The notes: a model not told the origin generated them from the letters alone. A stretch of 64,000 nucleotides of DNA from Aphanomyces cochlioides (GCA_019828595.1 JAHQRK010000001.1:3286001-3350000); one strand, 5' to 3'. Positions 44,127 through 55,516 are shown, numbered from the stretch's first letter. Numbers and translations: made by a program.

Positions 44127-45652
44127 ATGGATCGAAGAAGTAGCGCGCAATCACAACTGTCTTCAATGCGCTCCAGTGACATCTTTCCAGGGTCTACGGA
44201 TGAGACGCTTGACGCGGCGTCCCACATTGCACTGGCCTCGACCGTGGCGATGAGTAGCTGGCTTCGCTTCAAGGGAGGTTTCTTCAAAGGTTGGACCATG
44301 TATTACTTTGTCTTGAGCCGCACAAACCAATTGACGGCGTACGTGACGGACGACTACCAAGGAAAACCATGGAAATTTCGAGTCCAAGCCATGATGGTTC
44401 AAACTACTCGATCGATTCACCTCGGCTTTATCGTTACAACGCTCAAAGATGGTGTGTTGACTTTAGCAGCGGCCAATAGTGCAGATTACAAGCAATGGAT
44501 TCAAGTGCTGTCGGAGAAACAACCGATTCAAACACCGCTGACGCGATACTCTCTCAGCACTCGAGATCGTGACTTTGAACGAGAAGAAAGTGATCGACTG
44601 ACTACAATCGAAAGATCGCAATCTTTGGACTTGAATGACAAGATGCAAAAAGAAGTCTTTCTCTATGTACCAACGACTGTGATTCCTCTCCACGGCGATC
44701 GCATTGCGCAAGCTAAAGAAGAAATTGTTGTCTTGCAATCACATATGGGCCAAATCGTACCCCACCGAGGCAATTTGGAGGACACGACCATTCAATGGCG
44801 CATTGGCAGACCCGAATACGCATTACTTGATTTGGCATTTTTGCAAGGCAAAACTCACAACCATGCACCTCCATCACTCGAGTGGACTGTGCAGAACCTG
44901 ATCAAAAAATGGGAAATGGAAGTGAGCCACAAAGCCAACATTAACCAGTGGACGACTATGAATCCTGAAACGTTCAAGGTAGTTTCTCAACGAGACTCAA
45001 CTCTAAAGCTAATATTGTTTTCTAGCTTCAGGTGAACATGGGACCCTCAGCAAGTGCGCATGACTTGCAGCAGAGCGGCAAATACAATGCAATGTTATCT
45101 CACTGTCCCCGTCATATATACGACGCAATGGGATCATCACGAGAAAGATCGTACCTCTCGTTTTCGTCTGTATTCCCCGACGGATTTGCATGGGAAGTAC
45201 TCGAGGTCTTTACCCCATTGCCACGCGTTTCTTTTTCGTGGCGCCATTGGGGCTACTGCTCTTCGAAGAAAAAATCAGAGAATTCAGAAGAAGGCGAGCT
45301 GATTGAGCTAAAGGGATTTGCGATCATTGACCTGGATGCAAGCATGCGCCTCAATGGCATGGAATTCTTCTTCAAGGTCGAACCATTTCTCGAGGCTCTT
45401 CGCAAGTACAACTTTAGCGAGCTACCACCAATGCCTACTCGAGGACGGCGTATGAGTGCTCCTGCGACTGCAATGGATATACCACCATCACGAAGTCGAC
45501 GGTTCTCGCGTTCACAGCGGTCAATGTCAACCTCACTGGACGAATCCGTCCTTGGAGTGGAAGAATTTCTTCGTTGTCCGCACATCACAACCGTGCCAGA
45601 GAGCCAAGCTAATATGAAGGACAATCAACATCGCCATACGATGGCAGGATAG
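44127..45652 (+). CDS. PH domain + pathogen-related (PRP/SnoaL-like) domain protein
   Basis: 492 aa in two exons, 44127-44978 and 45026-45652. Residues about 40-135 form a PH domain: SSWLRFKGGFFKGWTMYYFV opens it and DYKQWIQVLSEK closes it. Residues about 250-400 resemble the plant pathogen-related protein domain of the NTF2/SnoaL fold: LEWTVQNLIKKWEMEVSHK, INQWTTMNPETF, VNMG and FPDGFAWEVLEVFTPLPRVSF, FSWRHWG. The C-terminus is Ser/Arg-rich and disordered (RSRRFSRSQRSMSTS). No enzyme activity is evident. The PH domain suggests phosphoinositide or membrane binding. The combination may be lineage-specific. First ATG after the PGK-shared promoter was used. Confidence 0.82.
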
Positions 45653-45831
45653 AGTGTACATTAATTGGACGTCGTCGTCACTATATATCAAATGTTATTG
45701 ACTACATTTCTAATGTCCGAGAGTCACTTCAAAGCAATGAATTGTCTGTTATTTTCCACGAAATTACGATAGATGCCTGCCCGAGGGCGTATGAACATGC
45801 AATTTCCCGATTCCAAAACCCCCGACAGTCC

Positions 45832-47130
45832 TCAGAGGAGAGTGCGAAGAATATCCAAAGTAGATAGCCTGATGGCAGTTTGCCTGGACGCCAGCGTAAT
45901 CCAGTGTGGTGCTAGGCGTTGGCCAGCTTTTTTGGCGATATCGCACCAAAATTGAATGACCTCTACTTGATTGTTCCTGATGGCCTTGTCAAGCACAGCT
46001 TCCGTTTCGACTAGTTGTGATTGGTAAGTATGAAGAATTTCCAACACGTCAAGATAGCCATCGCGGGCTGCGGCCAGAGATGCCTTTTCAGTACAGCCCT
46101 CTGAGCGTTCTTCGAGGAGAAATCGTAGCACGTCCAAGTGTCGGTTTATTGCAGCATAGTCCGCTGCATTTGTGGTACAGCCTTCCTGTCGATGTTTGTG
46201 CAGGAAGCAGACCATTTCAAAGTGACCATTTGCAGCAGCGTAGTCCATAGCCATGGCAGAGCAGCCTTCTTGACGATTTTCATGGAGGAAGCGGACAATT
46301 TCCATAAAATTGTAACGCGCTGCATTGTCCATTGCCTGAGCTGTGCATCCTTCCTGGCGGTGCGCGTGTAGAAATTGTACTAGTTGGAAATGGCCATGAA
46401 TTGCCGCGTAGTCCATAGCCAAAAATGTACATGGCTTGTTTTGCTTGTGTAGAAATTGCACCACATGGAAATGGCCGTTCTTCGCGGCATGATCAATTGC
46501 ATCCACTGTGCAACCCTCTGATCGATTTTCGTGCAAATATTTGACGACGTCAAGATGACCATTTCGAGCTGCCCAATCCATAGCTTTAGTTGAGCACGGT
46601 ACACCCACGTTTTCATTTAGGAATCGCACGACATCAAGGAATCCGTTTTGTGCGCCAAAATCAAGAATACCCCTTGAGAACCCTTCGTTACGGTGGTGAT
46701 AGAGAAATTGAAGAATATCAAGCTTGCCGCTGTGTGCTGCATAATCCATGGCCAACTTGGTGCACCCATCAGCATGGTTGAAATGTAGATGCTTGACAAT
46801 CTCAAGAGTGCCATGGTTTGCTGCAAAATCCATCGTGTGTCTACCACCAAGTCGGTTACACCGCACAATGCGTTTAACGAGCTCCAAGTCGTGCGTAGCA
46901 ATGGCCTCGTGCAGAACATAAGAATGGTCTTCGATCGAGTCGAGGAAATAGATTCGTTCAAATTGTATCTTGGCTTTGCGTGATTCTTGTCTCCAAGCTG
47001 CATATTTGGGTCTCAAGTCATCAAAGATTCCATCTTGGAAGAGACAAATGTACATGAAGAGCGATGGGTCAACGAGAACCGACAAAGATGCCGACTTGGA
47101 CGAAGGTTCCATCTTGAGTGTCTTGATCAT
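45832..47130 (-). CDS. Ankyrin-repeat protein
   Basis: 432 aa, intronless. After about 70 N-terminal residues there are ten or so repeats of 33-34 aa with the consensus AMDYAAxNGHFEVVxFLHxHRQEGCT, the ankyrin subtype common in large oomycete families (hairpin plus helix pair, with EGCT/EGCS between repeats). No other domain is attached. Such arrays bind partner proteins; the partner is unknown. Repeat-to-repeat similarity is high enough that unequal crossing-over is likely. Upstream elements TTATCCGGATAA (47224-47235) and ATATCCGGATAA (47264-47275) lie 94-145 bp before the ATG. ORFs on the + strand here are shadows. Confidence 0.88.
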   Translation of the reverse strand: MIKTLKMEPSSKSASLSVLVDPSLFMYICLFQDGIFDDLRPKYAAWRQESRKAKIQFERIYFLDSIEDHSYVLHEAIATHDLELVKRIVRCNRLGGRHTMDFAANHGTLEIVKHLHFNHADGCTKLAMDYAAHSGKLDILQFLYHHRNEGFSRGILDFGAQNGFLDVVRFLNENVGVPCSTKAMDWAARNGHLDVVKYLHENRSEGCTVDAIDHAAKNGHFHVVQFLHKQNKPCTFLAMDYAAIHGHFQLVQFLHAHRQEGCTAQAMDNAARYNFMEIVRFLHENRQEGCSAMAMDYAAANGHFEMVCFLHKHRQEGCTTNAADYAAINRHLDVLRFLLEERSEGCTEKASLAAARDGYLDVLEILHTYQSQLVETEAVLDKAIRNNQVEVIQFWCDIAKKAGQRLAPHWITLASRQTAIRLSTLDILRTLL

Positions 47131-47223
47131 GCTCGGAATGTCAAAATGCGAATCTTTAGTACTTGACTAGTCATACTAGTAGTATCTGGTGTGGATGCAG
47201 TACCTACTACTTAGAGTGGGCAG

Positions 47224-47275
47224 TTATCCGGATAACTCGCTCTGAAATGTATGGCTCTGACGAATATCCGGATAA
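47224..47275 (-). promoter_or_regulatory. Two TATCCGGATA palindromes upstream of ankyrin gene
   Basis: TTATCCGGATAA at 47224-47235 is a perfect 12-bp palindrome, and ATATCCGGATAA at 47264-47275 is a second copy 40 bp away. Confidence 0.6.
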
Positions 47276-48361
47276 CGACTCCACCGACTCCGTGACCTTT
47301 CATTTGTCGATTTGACCAGTCGTGGTGACGTGCCAAATTTTGCCCCTCATGCAATCTGTCCCATATTGATATGAGTCTTCCATTTACACTTGGCATATAG
47401 CAGGTCCCCTCAGGGATGCTGGGTCCATCAGCCCAGCGCGAAGTCCATGGGGTGTGGCTAGAAGAGCTGGGCAATTGCCTACCTAGTCACGTTCTGTGAA
47501 ACCGGGAGTCAATAATCAGCATTTCAACATCTCGTCAGATGTACGTATGTGTGTGCGTGTTGTCTATTGCAAGGAGGATTCTACAGATTTTTACACATGT
47601 TAGACACTGAACCAACCATGTTGAAAATTCTTTCCATCCTGAGCAATATGTGATTGTGTGTGCGTGCATGTGTGTGGATGTGTTGTTTCTGTGGATTGCT
47701 CAATCCTTGTTTCAAGAATTGCAATGACGAAACCAAAGTTTTTTTACACATGTTAGACTGCTGAATCTCCATGTCGAAAAACGCTTCTATCCCAAGCAAT
47801 TCGCACATGCCCCAATGATTTACACAGTTAATTAGCTCTAGCTGAAGTCCAATTGAAGACACCTTTTTTCGTTGAGGGGAAAGCATGCCTGCCTGTGTCC
47901 GTTCATGTGAATCTTTGTTTCGTGGCTTGTGTCTTTGTCTGGCTGCATTATCTAGAGTCTCTAGCCGTCATTCTATGTTGACGCGTTAGTGCTACTTGTA
48001 GCCTAGAGCAATATCAAGCGGCTTCGCATGTTGGCTTCCTCGTAGTCTTCAAGTGGGGTCGAGAACTATGACATCTCTGTCGTTTCGTGCATTTCAAGTG
48101 AAGCAAATGATCCATTTCATCAAGTTTTCTTGATGGAATTCCTCGTTTCTGAGTATGCGTCACCACTGTACAAGTGGCCGCAACGACATGAGACCAACCT
48201 GATTAATATTGCTGATGCTTCACCATCCCCACTGTTGCAGTAGTTAAGTTCATGGAGTAAAAATTTAATGAACTCTCCAAATTTGTTCAAAGCAAAGTCC
48301 AATCGACTCATCTTACATCGCTGTTGATTAAGCTTTACACCAGCTATCTCATACATTACGA
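47276..48361. other. Intergenic region with a diverged direct repeat
   Basis: 1.1 kb between two minus-strand genes. No supported gene. It holds the direct repeat listed separately and a (GT)n-rich stretch near 47540-47690. Confidence 0.45.
47588..47800. repeat. Diverged ~60-bp direct repeat
   Basis: Copies at about 47588-47647 and 47741-47800 share TTTTTACACATGTTAGAC at their start and further matches (CCATGTyGAAAA, TyCCATC/TATCCC, AGCAAT). The spacing is 153 bp. The 18-bp start is identical, the rest about 65%. Confidence 0.6.
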
Positions 48362-50610
48362 TTAGTTCTCGTCGCTCGAGGAGGCGTAGCGTTTCGAGTA
48401 TATCCTTCTCAATTCTTCACGTCGGCGCTCCCTCTCTTGCTCTTCAGGAGTGAGTTCCACAGCTCGTTGAGGCTCGGGGGGTTGAGCTTCACTGGAAGCT
48501 TCGGCGGGAACTGGGGCGATGCTTCCTTGGGTCGACGCAATTGGCGTCACAGGTGTTGGAGAGGATGGATTATTGACACTGTTGACAGGAAGGTTCGTGG
48601 TGGTAGCGGTGACTGAGGCAGCCACAACAGGTGCGGAAGGTGGGTTAGCTCGAGGAATTTCGGGATTGGTAGATGCAGGTCCTGCAGTTGTAGTTGGTGG
48701 AGTAGCAGTAGCCGGTGATGGAACTCCAACGAAAGGCATCGACATATTCAGTCCTGTTTGACTTTGAAGCGCCAAAGACGTCGCTCGAAGTACATGCAGT
48801 TGAGCTTGAAGCATATCAAGCTGATATTGCAAAAATCGAGGGTCCAGTTGGAGGCCGTAATGCAGGGATTGGATGTAGTGAGCACTTGTTTCAGGTGTCA
48901 GCGGGTTAAATGGCATTGTACCAAATGATGGGATGCCGGCTGCAAAGCCTCCAGGTACTCCCGACGGAACAACAGAGGGTAATTCAGTTGGTAAACCAGT
49001 ACTTGTTGGTGCTCCAGAAGGAAGCCCAGGAGTAGCATGCCGAGTTGGTTCCTGAGTTGGTGCTGTTGGAGGCTGCGTCACAGAAGGCTGGGCAGCCTGA
49101 GTTCGAGGCAGAACTGGTGGAGTATGTGTCACGGGGGCTGGACCACCTTGAGGTGGAACCACAGGCTGATTAAATCCTGGTAGATTTCGAGCTGGAATAT
49201 CGCGCCGCAGTGGATCAGCTGCAGGTGGTACTGCAGCAGGCTGTTGTGCAGCTTGAGGTTGATTTTGTTGTCGAGGGAGATCTGGAGCAACCCCATCTCC
49301 AGGTGGTGGATTTTGGCCAGGAATAATGTCTGGGCGGCGGACGGCATCAATTGGAATGTTCGAGCGGCACGTTGGACATGTCTACAGAACAGAGAATGTG
49401 AGATGATAAGAACTGATCAAGCTGATTACTTGTTGGCGCTGAAGCCACATGCGCAGGCAATTGAGATGAAAAATATGCGTGCATGGCAACTTCTTGGATG
49501 CATCCAGGGTCATTTCTTCACGGCATATAATGCAAATGCGATCTGTTTCATTCATTTCTTCTTCGGTAGGATTGGGAAAGCGCTCGTTCATGTTGGCCGT
49601 GATGCGTCTGTAGCGGAAATATGTCACAATACGACGTTGGAGGCTCTATCGTATGGATCAGACAGAAGAAATTAAGATCTTTGTCAACCTTGATAGACAT
49701 CCATAAATCTCGAAGCAGATGCAATGGCATGCCGTAGTACGTGAATATAATCATAAAGAAGACCTAGACAAACATGTAAGGAAGGTTTCGCCTTGGCAGA
49801 TATACCAAATACACGATGAGCTTCACCACTTCAGTGAAAAGCTCCAAGTAGAAGACGTATGTAAACTTGTTTGTCCACGTGCCTTCGACTCGAGCATCAA
49901 TGAGATGCAAGACGTAGCGCATAAAGATAGACACAAGCGTCACAAAGAGGATCAAAAACTAATAGGGCAAGTCACTTGCGAGTTCCTATGGACAATACCT
50001 CAAAGCCGAACAAGACGAGAACAGAGGGGCCACGCTCGGCAACTTGCAGGCCAGAAACCACGACGAATGTCATATCAACTGCAGAAAGGAGTGCCATGAG
50101 GAGAACCAAACGAATATGGGTGATTTGCGATACAACCTCGGATTGCTCAATCTAGGATTGCTTAGAATGACAAGAAAGGTAAGAACTGAAGTACATGTTC
50201 CCCGCGCCATTGACACAACCAATGGAACGTCTTGATAAACAACAAAAGAGTAAAGAGCCCAAGGACGCGAAGTGACATTTCTTCTCGAAACACCGAGAGC
50301 GTAAAGCACGTCTCTGCGATCGTGAAACGAGCATGGTCGTACAACATCTGCACATATCATCACACCTACATATTCCTAATGAGCTTACCTCTAATTCTGC
50401 ATCACGTAGCGTGCCCAAGAAGATTCGCTTGAACATGCGTCCACACAAAATAACCAAAACAAGGGCCACATTGCAAAGGATCATCACGCTCACCTTTGAG
50501 GTCACGAGGTAGATCACAGTCGGGTAGAATTGTTTTCGTGTGTAAAACGTATAGCTGATTAAGGCAGCGCCCACTAGAAGGCTCGCGACAGCGTAGATCG
50601 CGAACCGCAT
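48362..50610 (-). CDS. HRD1: HRD1/synoviolin ER E3 ubiquitin ligase
   Basis: Read downward from the ATG at 50610 (MRFAIYAVASLLVGAALISY); the longer frame starts with TTG. Exons give the multi-spanning membrane domain: TFYTRKQFYPTVIYLVTSK, VFREEMSLRVLGLFTLLLF, KTFHWLCQWR, TLVSIFMRYVLHLIDARVEG, YVFYLELFTEVVKLIVYLVY, all matching HRD1. Then comes a RING-H2 finger, CIICREEMTL...LPCTHIFHLNCLRMW, joined across an intron to QQ|TCPTCRSNIP. The long C-terminal tail is Pro/Thr/Ala-rich and ends in a charged helix (EEQERERRREELRRIYSKRY). HRD1 ubiquitinates misfolded ER proteins for proteasomal degradation. Confidence 0.92.
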
Positions 50611-51186
50611 GCCCTCCTTGCTGCTCTTTTGATCCAGTTCCAAAGTGCACCTTTCCTGGTATATTTTTATTTAACCGACGTGAAATCCCTTTTTATTACA
50701 TACAAAAATCAAGATATCTTTTCAGAATCAATTTATTTCAAGTAATTCAACCAATCAATTTGTAGCATGTGGCATTGAGGAGAAACCCCGAAGCTCATGG
50801 GAGACTCTCCAAGAGGACACCGCCATGATCATGCCTGAAGATAACCGAACTCTAGTTTAGTTAATAGCTATCTGGAGCAGTTTGATCAGCGCTCGATATC
50901 CTCCAAAAATGCTGCCTAGATGGCATTTTTCTTGTTTTTAGCAGACAAATCAAGCTGCCGATCTAACAATATTCGGCCACAGGAGGTCAACAATCTTTCT
51001 CCCTTGACGTGCTTCCTGCGCGAATAAGGATTTTCTCCACTGCGATGCCCTGCGCACCTCTTTGTTGGGCTCTCATGTCCTTGTGTCAGATCATGATGGC
51101 GATGAGAAGATGAAATTTTGCTTGGACAATATTATACATGGCTTCACCAATGAGATTTGCCAAGTTGTCATTGGAATTCGCTTGAC
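50611..51186. other. HRD1/SPS2 bidirectional intergenic region
   Basis: 576 bp between divergent ATGs. AT-rich near 50660-50760. No coding exon, no TCCGGATA element. Short ORF at 51062 overlaps the SPS2 start in another frame and is not supported. Confidence 0.45.
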
Positions 51187-52611
51187 ATGGACGAAGAAGC
51201 CACCGCGAAAGAGACGGTGGAGTCTATCCTCAGGCGTGAATTGTCTGAGTCGGCGCCGTCTCGGACGACAACAGCTCGTCCTCCATTTGTCCCAACCGAC
51301 TATGGCCTGAGCGAAGATTTTCGCTTGACTAACTTTAGCGCTCTGAAAGGCTGAGGCTGCAAGCTACCCCAGGAAAAACTACTCTCTTACATCTCTGGGA
51401 TAGCTAATGACCTCAAACCAAATGAGGTAGCTCCGACATACCGTCATTACTCAGTCTATGCCGTGTAGACACCTGGAATGGACTCGAGTGTTGTCAAAAT
51501 AAAACATCCTGCGTTGGGCGATTTGTACATGATCTCGACCACAGACTTCTTCTATCCTTTGGTGCAAGATCCTTACGTTCAAGTACGATTGCACGACAGC
51601 ATTTCGATTGAACGCAATCCGTAGGGCCGAATTGCTTGTGCCAATGTTTTGTCAGATTTATATGCCATGGGTGTGACTGAAGTTGACACAATGCTCATGA
51701 TCCTTGGAATCTCGCGAGACATGACCGACATCGAACGTGATGTTGTAACGACGCAACTCATCCACGGATTCAATGATCTTGCTCGTGAAGCTGGTACCAA
51801 CGTCACGGGCGGACAAACAGTCATGAACCCATGGCCTATTGTTGGAGGCGTCGCAATGAGTGTTCGCCAAGGTATTTTTACTCCACCAGCATTAATACTT
51901 CATCGCACCACAGAATCGCAAATCATCCGTCCTGAGAATGCCACGCCTGGCAATGTTCTTGTCTTGACAAAACCTTTGGGGTATGCCAGCATTTAGGTGA
52001 TATTGACTCATATTGTACAAATTAGAACGCAATTGGCTGTAAATTCATATCAAATGAAAGACCAGCCCCATCGGTGGAAAAAAGTGGAGCATTTCTTGAC
52101 GACTGAAGCTGCTGACGCTGCCTTTGCTAAAGCCTCAGAGTCCATGTCACGTCTGAATATTAACGCTGCTAAGCTTATGCACAAGGTAAATTGTATCCTA
52201 CTGGGAGCATTACAGTTCCAACTAGTACGGTGCGACGGCGGCAACTGATGTGACTGGGTTTGGTATTCTTGGCCACGCTTCTAATCTGGCCAAATCCCAA
52301 AAGGCTGCCGTGGATTTAGAACTCCATACACTCCCAGTTATTAAAGACATGCTTGAAGTGAATGCGGCCTTCAACAATAATTGGAGATTGCCTCAAGGTT
52401 ATTCGTCCGAGACGTCTGGAGGACTATTGGTCTGTATTTCACCTGAAAATGCTGAGGTAAACAGTCGAATGGTTGTAAATTTAATTTCTAATAGGCTTAC
52501 ATGCGTGATTTGTTTGAACTGGATGGCCAACCTGCTTGGATTGTGGGTCGAGTCGTGGAGGGCTCGAACAAAGCGAAATTGACTGAGGATGTGCAGTATG
52601 TGGAGATATAA
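51187..52611 (+). CDS. SEPHS2: Selenophosphate synthetase 2 (selenoprotein; in-frame TGA = Sec56)
   Basis: 405 aa in six exons: 51187-51426, 51469-51582, 51625-51980, 52026-52185, 52226-52456, 52495-52611, if TGA at 51352-51354 is read as selenocysteine. The context is [17 protein letters not shown], matching the active-site (U/C)GCK loop of SelD/SPS2. Beyond the TGA the frame stays open with full family conservation: [93 protein letters not shown]. The enzyme makes selenophosphate from selenide and ATP for Sec-tRNA synthesis. A SECIS hairpin follows 77 bp after the stop. Start is the first ATG in frame. Confidence 0.93.
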
Positions 52612-52688
52612 ATGTATGGAATGGAAAGAGAAGTAGATGGGGTGTGCGAAAAGAGCTTGTTTTGAGTAGTTCAAGCAATTTTTGCCGT

Positions 52689-52751
52689 GAACATGCGAAT
52701 GACAGGCCATGGTTGAACTCATTCGAGGGCCATGGCCTTGAGATGCTGTTC
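52689..52751 (+). promoter_or_regulatory. SECIS element in SPS2 3' UTR
   Basis: Lower stem GAACA(t)GC/GCTGTTC. The 5' quartet ATGA at 52699-52702 is paired opposite TGA at 52739-52741. A perfect 9-bp upper stem AGGCCATGG/CCATGGCCT (52704-52712 with 52730-52738) follows. The apical loop contains AA at 52716-52717, 13 nt after the quartet. Order and distances are those of a eukaryotic SECIS, which directs S-binding protein 2 and Sec insertion at UGA. Read from sequence by eye, not folded by program. Confidence 0.85.
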
Positions 52752-52796
52752 CCCCATGTGAATCATCACTCCATTTCATTATCATGTCATCGTCCG

Positions 52797-55391
52797 AACG
52801 ATTGTTTAGATAAGAGTGGGTCGCTTTGGACCCTTGGTAACGAGAGTTTTCCATGTGCCTTGATCATGTCTTTAGCAAATTCCTTGAGCACATTTTTCCG
52901 TTCCAATTGCCACTTGCAATTATTTTGAATCATTTGAACCAACTACGCATTAGTAAACTCACTGGACGTAATATTAAATAGAATACCAGCTTGTCTTGAG
53001 GACATCGTACTGAAAAGCGATGCAGTTTTGTCAAAATGTCTTTGGAGAGAGGGCCTAAGAGTAGCTCGAAAGCTTTGCGTTTGTTGAGGTAATTTTTCTC
53101 AACGCGGATAATTTTACTGACCGTACTGGCAACAATAGTAAATTGGATCCGACCATTGATGGGATCCAATACTGCCGCCTATTCCCATGGATTGAAAATT
53201 GGCGCAAAATCAAGTACAACCTCTCCAAATACGTCTCCGCTGGACAATGTCGCTATTTGAATTCGAGTTTGCTCGGTCCCAAGCAATCGAACAGCCCCAC
53301 AGAGACCTGACTGGACAAAATACAAATGCGTGGAGGGTTCCCCTGTGTGTGCAAATTGGAGAGGCAACCTTCGACTAGAATACCTTCAGAGACTACAACG
53401 TCTCCAGCATTGAACGTCAGATTTTCTGATAAGATCCCCAAGGAATTGCGCTGTTCGTTAGTCCACTCGGCGAAAATGCCCGTGGATGTAAAAAATTCTG
53501 CGCGACGGGTCGCCCCTTCCATCATGACTTTCCTCATTGTGTGCTTATAGACCGTGCTATCAAGCATCAAAACTTTGCATGCCTAGTCAAAGTAGAGTCC
53601 AAAAATATGAAGTTGGCTTACAGTCAATGCTTCCAAAAGTGTTTCTGTCCACAAGTTTGCTGAAATCGAAGCTTCACAAAAGGTATCCCCAGGCTGTAAG
53701 GTCTTGTGGATTTGTACTTCACCATGGGTTTCCGTTTGTACTGTGATTGTTCCTTCCATGACAACGTACATGCTTAACAATGATCTAAGCTCACAAACAC
53801 TGACAACTGTACCTGACAGAAGATTTGCCGACCCATGCCTTAGTTCCAGTGGGCCAGCATGTAAAGGAAAAATTTCTAAGCGAAGCAAGTCGAGAGGCGT
53901 ATGCAAATATTTCATACCGCCACAGGACAAACAACATGTCAGACGAAAGGTTTGCTAAGCATGGAATTCGGCCGGACTGGTCAACCAGAACGTCGAGGTG
54001 CACTTGACTTCGCTGCTACAAGTTCTATCAGTGCTGAAAGGCTTCTCTAGCATTTACTGAGGGTGGTGTTTCATACGCTTCAACAAACCAGTCGCTTTTA
54101 GTCTGACAAATCCTTAGCTTCCAACAGTGATAAATCATACTTACCGGGATATGATGACGTTTAGCACTTGCGTTTATCAACGTTATTGCTTGAAGAGCTT
54201 TTCGAGCTAAATGTTGAGCGTTCTTGTGGCTCGCTTTGTTGTGCTCAATGTTGAGAGCTCTCTTTGAGTCTTTGGACGCTTCAGTATATCTTTCTTTGAC
54301 TCTCCAAAACACACTACGAGGACATCTAAAATCTTATCAAGTTACTCCATTCACCTTCGAAGCTTGAAGCAACGAGGCACTTCTGGGTCCAATTTAATTG
54401 CTTCGTTCAAGGCAATCATAGCCTCGCCAAATCGATTCAAATGTGCCAAAACGACTGCTTGGTTAAAAAATAATGTGGATCGATTTGATGCGTCAGAATT
54501 GACAACAAAACATTTCTTCAACTGGGGCAAGCAATCGCTACATAGATTTATGTTGACAGAGCAATATTTGTACGATACCAATATCGGCCATCCTGGAAAT
54601 TTCTCCACGTTTCATCAAGAAGTGTGTTAAGAGGATGGCAATTTGTCTCTGGCAGTGTATGTATAAATGTAATGTCTCGATTCATGAGGCAGCGAAACTT
54701 TGCTTGGATGTGCTCCTCATCTTCAACCTGTGCTGGTTGGTTAATCGATATATCTTGGAGTGTATCTTCTGTCTTCGCCACACTACGCAAGGGTTTTTCC
54801 GCCTTTCAATGCATGTGAAGGATGCTGTATTAAGGGTTTTACCTTTGACATATACTTCGGTACCTTTGTGCTCCCGTGGAGTTCTGGTTGGAGGGTAGGC
54901 TTAGGTAGGAGCGATTTGGAAAATGAATAAGCCGCTGCTGCGTTCGCCTTCGTGATCAGTTTGTTCAGCGTCTCGGCTTGAGACGCCAATTCCTATAGCA
55001 CAATTATGAACCAGCTTAGCATTGCACGGGGTACCAAGCGTGGGGGAATCTGAACAATTTCTTTTTCAAACAATTCATCGTAAGTGAACTCCACATCAGT
55101 CATGGCTGCTATGGTAATATCACTTCGACGGCGTCGGGCTCCTGAACGTGTCGGAGTCAAAACTCTGTCTCTTTGAATATGCTGCGTAAATGTACTGTCG
55201 TAGTTGTATGGCATTTCGCCCTCTGTTAGCGGGCGGTCAAGGTTAGCAGTGCTATAATTGTGGCGTTGTTTCGTGCGATAATTCCACGAGCGAGCAGCCA
55301 GTCGAGCACTTTGCTGATGTTGCTGATGACTAGCACTTGTAGACGGCTCGCTCACGCTCGGACGAGCTTCTTGCTGTGGCAATTCTGCCAT
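52797..55391 (-). CDS. TPR + tandem cyclic-nucleotide-binding domain protein
   Basis: Intron-rich, read downward from the ATG at 55391 (MAELPQQEARPS). The N-terminus is disordered (QQHQQSARLAARSWNY), then helical. TPR-like helices follow near 54560-54390 (STLFFNQAVVLAHLNRFGEA, ALNEAIKLDP). The C-terminal half contains cNMP-binding beta-rolls: YVVMEGTITVQTETHGEV and LQPGDTFCEASI in one, LTFNAGDVVVSEGILVEG and GEPSTHLYFVQSGLCGAVRL with SSGDVFGEV in a second. The PGDTFCE/SGDVFGE loops match the phosphate-binding cassette, though the usual Arg after GE-L-A is not seen, so nucleotide binding is uncertain. No kinase or channel domain. Ciliary or signalling scaffolds have this layout. Exon edges are approximate. 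Confidence 0.68.
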
Positions 55392-55498
55392 TATCAATGT
55401 GCACTGCCCGAGTTTATCACTTGCAACTCTGCAAGATCTAAATTTAAAATGAGGGGTTGAAGGGGTTTGCAGGCAAGGGCTGATAAAGTAAAGTAATT

Positions 55499-55516
55499 TT
55501 CGGATAAATATCCGAA
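55499..55516. promoter_or_regulatory. TTCGGATAAATATCCGAA dyad, bidirectional promoter
   Basis: Perfect 18-bp dyad (TTCGGATA-AA-TATCCGAA) in the 307-bp gap between the divergent TPR/cNMP gene and the Myb/SANT gene, 107 and 182 bp from their ATGs. Confidence 0.6.

Noticed and set aside
44127..45652. PH-domain gene as an oxysterol-binding protein
   Set aside because: The ORP signature EQVSHHPP is absent and the C-terminal half fits the pathogen-related fold better.
46017..47170. ORFs on the + strand across the ankyrin gene
   Set aside because: Repetitive shadows of the intact 432-aa minus-strand frame.
51352..51354. TGA as a premature stop making SPS a pseudogene
   Set aside because: The codon sits exactly at the Sec/Cys position of the family, the frame continues conserved for 350 codons, and a SECIS follows.
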